This document shows positions 40,339 through 45,313 of a stretch of 45,313 nucleotides of DNA, one piece after another. A program made the translations under genes and the position numbers. The notes beneath the pieces were generated by a model that saw nothing but the letters and a program-made list of their open reading frames with translations, was not told the DNA's origin and made no database searches. Source of the stretch: Candidatus Mediterraneibacter tabaqchaliae (GTDB taxonomy: Bacteria; Bacillota; Clostridia; Lachnospirales; Lachnospiraceae); assembly GCA_019120595.1 (NCBI GenBank), contig DWUV01000057.1:1-45313 (forward strand). The letters are read 5' to 3'. Every line of letters begins with the position of its first letter. The stretch's first letter is position 1.

Positions 40339-41493
40339 AAAATCCTCATATCCGAATGTTTTCACGATCTCACAGGTCCCGTCCTCTCTCTCCAGGACGA
40401 TATCCGGGAGCCGCATCCCGTTGAATGTATTCGTCTTCACCATCGTGTAGATCGCCATGTCCTTAAATTCCAGACGGTCCCCGCATTTCAACGGCTGTGC
40501 GAAGGAATAATCCCCGATCACGTCCCCCGCGAGGCATGTGAGCCCTGCCAGCCGGTACACATACGGCCGCGCGCATCCCGCTGTTTTGCCGTCCGCATTC
40601 TCCTCCGCCGGATCGCCCGCGTCTTTCAGCGGCGGCCGGTACGGCATCTCCAGTACGTCCGGCATATGGCACGCGGCGGAAGCGTCCAGGACCGCGATCT
40701 TCATCCCGTTCTCCACGATCTCCAGCACTTCTGTTATAAGCTCGCCGACATTCAGCGCCACCGCCTCCCCGGGTTCCAGATAAACTTCCACACCGTACGT
40801 TTCCTGCATATGGCGGATGCAGCGCTTCAGGAGCCCTGTGTCATAGCCGGGTCTTGTGATGTGATGCCCGCCGCCGAAATTCAGCCATTTCATCCTGTGC
40901 AGATATTTCCCGAATTTCTCTTCCACCGCCTGAAGGGTCTCTGCCAGGTCGTCGGAATCCTGCTCGCATAATGTATGGAAATGCAGCCCGTCCAGCACGG
41001 CGATGTCTTCCTCTGACATCTCTTCCTCAAACTTTTCCAGAGTCGTCCCCAGTCTGGAAAACGGCGCGCACGGGTCATAGATCGCATGCCCTTCCTGTGT
41101 CGAACACTCCGGGTTGACCCGCAGCCCCATACTCCTGCCCGCCTGCTTTACCTGTTCCTTATATTTCTTCACCTGCGCCGGGGAATTAAACACGATATGC
41201 CCGCACAGCTTAAGGATCTCCGGCATATCCTCTTCCTTATACGCCGGGGAGAAGATATGGTTCTCCTTCCCCATCTCCTCATACCCCAGCCTTGCCTCAT
41301 ACAGCCCGCTCGCTGTGGTCCCGTCCAGGTACTGCCCGATCAGCGGGTATACCCGGTACATGGAAAACGCCTTCTGCGCCAGCAGGATCTTGCATCCCGT
41401 CTCCTCGCAGATTCCTCTAAGTATCTCCAAATTCCTTCTAAGACCTTCCTCCCTCACCACAAAGCAGGGCGTCCTCAACTCATCCCGTCTCAT
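40324..41493 (-). CDS. nspC: Carboxynorspermidine/carboxyspermidine decarboxylase
   Basis: A PLP-dependent alanine-racemase-fold decarboxylase of 389 residues. The PLP lysine is in LLAQKAFSM (Lys41), with GLHFHTLCEQ, WLNFGGGHHI, YLEPGEAVAL and the C-terminal LTCLAGDVIGDY cysteine motif. It converts carboxyspermidine (or carboxynorspermidine) to spermidine (or norspermidine). The ATG at 41493 has GGTGG 5 bases upstream; the ATG at 41511 has none. A hydrophilic insertion near GDPAEENADGKTAG looks like a loop. It is the last gene of the operon; the dehydrogenase making its substrate is the previous gene, across a 240-bp gap with a large inverted repeat. Confidence 0.93.
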   Translation of the reverse strand: MRRDELRTPCFVVREEGLRRNLEILRGICEETGCKILLAQKAFSMYRVYPLIGQYLDGTTASGLYEARLGYEEMGKENHIFSPAYKEEDMPEILKLCGHIVFNSPAQVKKYKEQVKQAGRSMGLRVNPECSTQEGHAIYDPCAPFSRLGTTLEKFEEEMSEEDIAVLDGLHFHTLCEQDSDDLAETLQAVEEKFGKYLHRMKWLNFGGGHHITRPGYDTGLLKRCIRHMQETYGVEVYLEPGEAVALNVGELITEVLEIVENGMKIAVLDASAACHMPDVLEMPYRPPLKDAGDPAEENADGKTAGCARPYVYRLAGLTCLAGDVIGDYSFAQPLKCGDRLEFKDMAIYTMVKTNTFNGMRLPDIVLEREDGTCEIVKTFGYEDFKARL

Positions 41494-41563
41494 ACAAACC
41501 ACCCATCCCATAAATTATCTGCTATCACATAAATCCATTTCGCTGCCTGACCATTTTCTCCTG

Positions 41564-41735
41564 AAATTTCCGGCTGAGAAGCGGGCCGGCTGTCTGTTCT
41601 CATCAAAGGCCGTAGAGGAACGCCGGCACTTGGATCGCGTCTTTTGCGATCCTGCGTACCGCTGCGTTCCGGCCCGAGCGCAAGCGCGCCTGCGATGAGA
41701 ATAGACAGCCGGTCCGCCCTCCCTCAGCCGAATTT
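41564..41735. repeat. 170-bp cloverleaf-like inverted-repeat element
   Basis: Left arm 41581-41604 pairs with right arm 41694-41717 over 24 bases (22 matches; both differences can be G-U pairs in one of the two RNA strands). An outer stem pairs CGGCTGAG (41571-41578) with CTCAGCCG (41723-41730), extended by AAATT and AATTT. Inside are smaller stems, among them GGATCGC with GCGATCC around 41632-41652, GGAACG with CGTTCC, and GCGCAAGCGC. It has no ORF and lies just after the dehydrogenase stop codon. It looks like a mobile intergenic repeat or a structured RNA; which one is unknown. Confidence 0.7.
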
Positions 41736-42936
41736 ACTCTACCAGCTCCGGATCCTCGCTGATCTTCCACGGCAGCCCCCATTTATTGAGCGCGTCCATG
41801 AACGGATCCGGATCGAATTCTTCCATATTATATACGCCCGGTTTCCGCCATGTCCCGGTCATCACCATCATCGCCCCGATCATCGCCGGTACTCCGGTCG
41901 TATAGGCCACTGCCTGAGAACCGACTTCCTTATAGCATTCCTGGTGGTCGCATGTATTATATATGTAGAGTTTCTTCTCCTGCCCGTCTTTTTTCCCGAT
42001 AAAGATACAGCCGATATTGGTCTTCCCCTTCGTGCGCGGCCCAAGTGAAGACGGATCCGGCAGCACTGCTTTTAAGAACTGGAGCGGCACGATCTCTTTC
42101 CCCTCGTACATGATGGGCTCTATGGATGTCATGCCCACATCTTCCAGGCATCTTAAATGGTTCAGGTAGCTTTCCCCGAACGTCATGAAGAAACGGATGC
42201 GTTTGATCCCCGGGATATTCAGCGCCAGGGACTCGATCTCCTCGTGGTGGAGCAGGTACATATCCTTTTCTCCGATCTCCGGGAAATCATACACTCTCTT
42301 GATCTCCATGGGCTCCGTCTCTACCCAGTGTCCGTCCTCCCAGTAGGAGCCTTTTGCAGACACTTCGCGGATATTGATCTCCGGGTTAAAATTCGTGGCA
42401 AACGGATACCCGTGATCCCCGGCATTGCAGTCCAGGATATCAATATAGTTTATTTCGTCAAAATAATGTTTCAGCGCATAGGCGGAAAACACACTTGTCA
42501 CTCCCGGATCAAAGCCGCTTCCCAGAAGTGCGGTCAGCCCGGCTGCCTCATACTTCTCCCTGTACGCCCACTGCCATTTATACTCAAACTTCGCCGTATC
42601 CTCCGGCTCATAATTCGCTGTGTCAATATAGTGGACGCCTGCTGCCAGGCACGCGTCCATGATCGTAAGGTCCTGATACGGCAGTGCCAGATTGAGCACC
42701 ACTTCCGGCTTTTCCTTTTTGATCAGAGCTGTCAGCGCCTCCACATCATCCGCGTCCACCTGCGCGGTCGTGATCTTTGTCTTTGTAGTCCCTTCCAGCT
42801 TCTCCTTAAGCGCATCGCACTTTGACACGGTCCTGCTGGCAATGCACAGCTCCGTAAATACTTCGTCATTCTGGCAGATCTTATGGATCGCCACACTGGC
42901 TACTCCTCCGCAGCCGATCACCATTACTTTTCCCAT
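41734..42936 (-). CDS. Carboxynorspermidine dehydrogenase (saccharopine-dehydrogenase family)
   Basis: 400 residues with Rossmann start MGKVMVIGCGGVASVAIHKI and VVLNLALPYQDLTIMDACL. ANYEPEDTAKFEYKWQWAYR, GSGFDPGVTSVFSAYA and CNAGDHGYPFATNFNPEINI are segments characteristic of carboxynorspermidine synthase (CANSDH/Lys1-like) rather than lysine-pathway saccharopine dehydrogenase. It condenses aspartate semialdehyde with putrescine (or diaminopropane) and reduces the Schiff base with NADPH to the carboxy-polyamine. It lies between agmatinase, which supplies putrescine, and NspC, which decarboxylates the product. The ATG at 42936 has AGGAGA 6 bases upstream. Confidence 0.93.
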   Translation of the reverse strand: MGKVMVIGCGGVASVAIHKICQNDEVFTELCIASRTVSKCDALKEKLEGTTKTKITTAQVDADDVEALTALIKKEKPEVVLNLALPYQDLTIMDACLAAGVHYIDTANYEPEDTAKFEYKWQWAYREKYEAAGLTALLGSGFDPGVTSVFSAYALKHYFDEINYIDILDCNAGDHGYPFATNFNPEINIREVSAKGSYWEDGHWVETEPMEIKRVYDFPEIGEKDMYLLHHEEIESLALNIPGIKRIRFFMTFGESYLNHLRCLEDVGMTSIEPIMYEGKEIVPLQFLKAVLPDPSSLGPRTKGKTNIGCIFIGKKDGQEKKLYIYNTCDHQECYKEVGSQAVAYTTGVPAMIGAMMVMTGTWRKPGVYNMEEFDPDPFMDALNKWGLPWKISEDPELVE

Positions 42937-42979
42937 TTTTAATCTCCTCTCCGCCCGGTCCGTCCCCGGGAACTCTTTC

Positions 42980-43861
42980 TTATTTATTTACGATCGCGAT
43001 CAGCATCTCCCTGATGATCTTGCACGCCGCCGCTGTGGACGCCCCGGTCGGATCGCAGGGCGGGCAGAGCTCATTTACATCACAGCCGATCAGGTTCACT
43101 CTTTCACACACTTCCGTCACCGCCCGCATCGCGGTGAGGAAATCCACTCCGCCCGGCTCAGGCGTCCCCGTCCCCGGGAATACAGACGGATCCATCACAT
43201 CCAGGTCTACCGTAAAGTACACCGGCGTATCTCCCAGTTCCGCCAGGACTTCTCCCAGCCCTTCCAGGCTGAACGGATGGAAATCCGTATGCCCGCTTTT
43301 CGCCCATTCAAACTCATATTTTTCGCCGGACCGGATGCCGAACTGATGGATACGCCCGTCCCCGAGCAACTCCCAGCACCGCCGGATCACACACGCATGG
43401 GACAGCTCTACTCCCAGATAGTCTTCCCGCAGGTCTGTATGCGCGTCAAAGTGGATGATATGCATATCCGGGTATTTCTTCACAGCCGCGCGCACGCTTC
43501 CCAGCGTGACCAGGTGCTCGCCGCCGATCATGAACGGCAGTTTTCCGTCCCCGAATACCCCTGCCGCGCACTCTTCGATCTGCCCCAGCACCCGCTCTGA
43601 GCTCCCGACCGCCAGCTCCAGGTCGCCGAGGTCATACACCCTGCCCCCGGTCAGTTCTTTGTCCTGATACGGGCTGTATATCTCCAGCCCGTAGGAATCC
43701 CCCCGTATGGCCGCTCCGGCGAAACGGGTCCCCGGCCGGAAGGACGTCGTTGAGTCAAAAGGCGCTCCGAAGATCACCACCTCCGCCTCATCATATTCTG
43801 CATCGCACCCGATAAAATCCACGATATTCTTCTGCATTCTCTCTCCCTTCGCCATACTCAT
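42980..43861 (-). CDS. speB: Agmatinase (ureohydrolase)
   Basis: 293 residues with the full arginase/agmatinase metal-binding set: MIGGEHLVTLG, HFDAHTDLRED, SHACVIRR, VDLDVMDPSVFPGTGTPEPGG. It hydrolyses agmatine to putrescine and urea. The start ATG at 43861 overlaps the SpeE stop codon (ATGA), so translation is coupled. A later ATG (MQKNIVD) is possible, but family members often begin like this. It sits downstream of arginine decarboxylase, fitting arginine to agmatine to putrescine. Confidence 0.94.
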   Translation of the reverse strand: MSMAKGERMQKNIVDFIGCDAEYDEAEVVIFGAPFDSTTSFRPGTRFAGAAIRGDSYGLEIYSPYQDKELTGGRVYDLGDLELAVGSSERVLGQIEECAAGVFGDGKLPFMIGGEHLVTLGSVRAAVKKYPDMHIIHFDAHTDLREDYLGVELSHACVIRRCWELLGDGRIHQFGIRSGEKYEFEWAKSGHTDFHPFSLEGLGEVLAELGDTPVYFTVDLDVMDPSVFPGTGTPEPGGVDFLTAMRAVTEVCERVNLIGCDVNELCPPCDPTGASTAAACKIIREMLIAIVNK

Positions 43862-44712
43862 CTCTCCACATCCTCCAGCAGCTCTTCCACATACGCCGGG
43901 AGCGCGAACACCCCTGCATGCAGCCTCGGCTCATAGTATTTCGTGCGGATGCCTTTTAATTTCCACGCCACCTTGTCCAGGTCATTCAGCGGATGGTACT
44001 TCTTCGACGCGAACCCGAACAGCCAGTGTCCCGACGGGTAGGACGGGATATGCGCCTGGTAGACCCGGCAGATCGGGAAGGTCTCCACGATCCGCTTGTG
44101 CATCCTCTGGCACTGGAACGCCTCCTCCGTATAGAAGGGGCTCTCATTCTGGTTGATCATGATCCCGTCCTCGTGGAGCGCATTATAGCAGTTGCCGTAA
44201 AACTCTTTCGTGAACAGCCCTTCGCCCGCGCCGAATGGATTCGGCGAGTCGATGATGATCAGGTCGTATGCATCCCCTTTTGATCGGATAAACCTTAATC
44301 CGTCCTCGTGGAAGATATTGACCCTCTCGTCTGTCAGGCTGTTGGCGATCTCCGGGATATATTTCCGGCATACCTCCACGAGCAGAGGATCCGGCTCCAC
44401 CACGTCGATCTTCTCGATATCGTCATACTTGATCAACTCCCGGACGACGCCCCCGTCGCCCCCGCCCACGACAAGCACTTCCTTTACATCCGGGTGCACT
44501 GCCATCGGCACGTGGGTGATCATCTCGTGGTAGATGAACTCATCCCGCTCTGTCAGCATCAGATCCCCGTCCACCACAAGGATCTTCCCGAAATCTTTCG
44601 ACTCCAGCACATCAATCCTCTGCACCTCGCTCTGGGCGCTGAAAAGCTGCTCTTCGATGCGTATGGACAGCTTGACCCCGTCCGTATGTATGTCTGAAAA
44701 CCACATTTCCAT
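43858..44712 (-). CDS. speE: SpeE-like polyamine aminopropyltransferase with altered active site
   Basis: 284 residues from the ATG at 44712 (AGGAG 11 bases upstream). N-terminal beta domain MEMWFSDIHTDGVKLSIRIE, then the methyltransferase-like SAM fold VLVVGGGDGGVVREL and IDVVEPDP. The catalytic loop reads IIIDSPNPFGAGEGLF: spermidine synthases have DS(T/S)DP here, and the second Asp, the usual catalytic base, is Asn158. No speD gene, which would make its decarboxylated-SAM donor, is in the window. It may be a divergent or inactive enzyme, or use another substrate; classical spermidine synthesis is therefore uncertain. Confidence 0.85.
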   Translation of the reverse strand: MEMWFSDIHTDGVKLSIRIEEQLFSAQSEVQRIDVLESKDFGKILVVDGDLMLTERDEFIYHEMITHVPMAVHPDVKEVLVVGGGDGGVVRELIKYDDIEKIDVVEPDPLLVEVCRKYIPEIANSLTDERVNIFHEDGLRFIRSKGDAYDLIIIDSPNPFGAGEGLFTKEFYGNCYNALHEDGIMINQNESPFYTEEAFQCQRMHKRIVETFPICRVYQAHIPSYPSGHWLFGFASKKYHPLNDLDKVAWKLKGIRTKYYEPRLHAGVFALPAYVEELLEDVER

Positions 44713-44741
44713 AAGATATCTGTCTCCTTTCCGCCTGAAAG

Positions 44742-45313
44742 TCACACAAGCACATTCAGCCGCTCGATCTTCTCATCCTCTGGCCCTGTCATGGAGCATC
44801 CCTTCTCCTTCGCATACACGATATAATCGATGATCTCGTCCGTGATCTCTTCCCCCGGCGCCAGCACCGGGATCCCCGGCGGATAGCACATGACGAACTC
44901 CGAGCAGATCCGCCCTTTCGTCTCCTTAAGGGGAAGGGATTCCTTCTCCGCATAGAAGGAATCCTGCGGGGTCATGACCACTTTCGGGGCGATATATTCC
45001 TGGGAGAGCATCCCCGCCTTATCCTTCTTGTACCGCCGCCTCAGATCCGCCAGCGCGGTCACGAGCCGCTCCACCTCGCGGATGCGGTCCCCGATGGACA
45101 GGTAGGCAAGGATATTGCCCAGGTCGCCGAACTCGATCTGGATATCATACTCATCCCGTAAGATGTCATACACCTCGATCCCTGCCAGTCCGATATCCAG
45201 CGTGTGGATGGACAGCTTCGTGGGATCGAAATCATAGATGCTGTCCCCGTTGACCATCTCCCGCGTTGCAGGAGCCGCGATGATTTTCAGAATGATCCGC
45301 ATAGCCTGATACC
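44742..45313 (-). CDS. speA: Arginine decarboxylase (Orn/Lys/Arg family), C-terminal part, cut by right edge
   Basis: The reading frame is open to the window edge (the codons before the ATG at 45302 are YQA), so this is the C-terminal third of a longer gene. The visible part has ATREMVNGDSIYDFDPTKLS, HTLDIGLAGIEVYDILRDEY, GDLGNILAYLSIGDR and EFVMCYPPGIPVLAPGEEIT, all typical of the C-terminal domain of aspartate-aminotransferase-fold Orn/Lys/Arg decarboxylases. The PLP lysine is outside the window. The next gene but one is agmatinase, which makes arginine the most likely substrate; lysine or ornithine cannot be excluded. Confidence 0.88.
   Translation of the reverse strand, partial: YQAMRIILKIIAAPATREMVNGDSIYDFDPTKLSIHTLDIGLAGIEVYDILRDEYDIQIEFGDLGNILAYLSIGDRIREVERLVTALADLRRRYKKDKAGMLSQEYIAPKVVMTPQDSFYAEKESLPLKETKGRICSEFVMCYPPGIPVLAPGEEITDEIIDYIVYAKEKGCSMTGPEDEKIERLNVLV

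Noticed and set aside
41734-42936. Lysine-pathway saccharopine dehydrogenase
   Set aside because: The neighbours (agmatinase, NspC) and characteristic segments such as FDPGVTSVFSAYA point to carboxynorspermidine dehydrogenase.
1-45313. tRNA, rRNA or known riboswitch
   Set aside because: I saw no tRNA cloverleaf with conserved T-loop GTTCGA-type sequence, no rRNA segment, and no riboswitch consensus in the intergenic regions. The structured element at 41564 lacks tRNA features.

Overview
The window looks like a chromosomal stretch of a gut-type Lachnospiraceae (Clostridia). The coding sequence is moderately GC-rich with AT-rich promoters. Sigma-A type promoters with 17-bp spacers and AGGAGG-like ribosome sites are visible. 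The exopolysaccharide (EPS) genes have CpsB/CpsD-type partners, and a carboxynorspermidine polyamine operon is present; both fit Lachnospiraceae. The species is not determined. Almost every gene is on the minus strand. The exceptions are a tyrosine recombinase and a toxin-antitoxin pair on the plus strand.

Read in the direction of transcription (right to left), the layout is as follows. (1) 45313-40324 is a polyamine operon: arginine decarboxylase C-terminus (cut by the window edge), SpeE-like aminopropyltransferase, agmatinase, carboxynorspermidine dehydrogenase and NspC, with a 170-bp cloverleaf-like inverted repeat between the last two genes. (2) 40288-37969 is a class B penicillin-binding protein with its own promoter. 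(3) 37913-21954 is an accessory region that is the most unusual part of the window. (4) 21882-12006 is a promoter-led operon for a Wzz/tyrosine-kinase pair, a LuxR-type ATPase regulator, a nucleotidyltransferase, an ABC exporter and an S24/S26 peptidase. (5) 11914-9986 is cpsB plus an LCP-family ligase, ending in a strong terminator. (6) 9871-1 is the EPS biosynthesis operon: membrane UDP-sugar dehydratase, initiating phosphoglycosyl transferase, aldo/keto reductase, split transketolase and at least four glycosyltransferases. It runs off the left edge.

The accessory region holds two copies of one gene order: PqqD-type peptide-binding protein, very large secreted surface protein, small peptide, HPr-kinase-like kinase, radical SAM/SPASM enzyme. 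Copy A is split: its presumed PqqD lies at 37546 and the rest lies at 28215-22862. Copy B (37240-30672) sits in between, together with a tyrosine recombinase and a toxin-antitoxin pair. A 23-bp direct repeat at 28343 and 37327 bounds these genes, which suggests that copy B arrived on an island of about 9 kb.

The two small peptides share a Y-x-K-P leader motif, an Ala-Ala-(Gly)-Cys junction, four cysteines each and a C-terminal serine. HPr-kinase homologues in some lasso-peptide clusters phosphorylate a C-terminal serine. My inference is that this is a RiPP-like system (ribosomally made, enzyme-modified peptide) linked to surface proteins and to the EPS locus. The nucleotidyltransferase, ABC exporter and S24/S26 peptidase of the neighbouring operon are good candidates for its shared tailoring and export steps. 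No function has been shown, and novelty cannot be judged without database searches.
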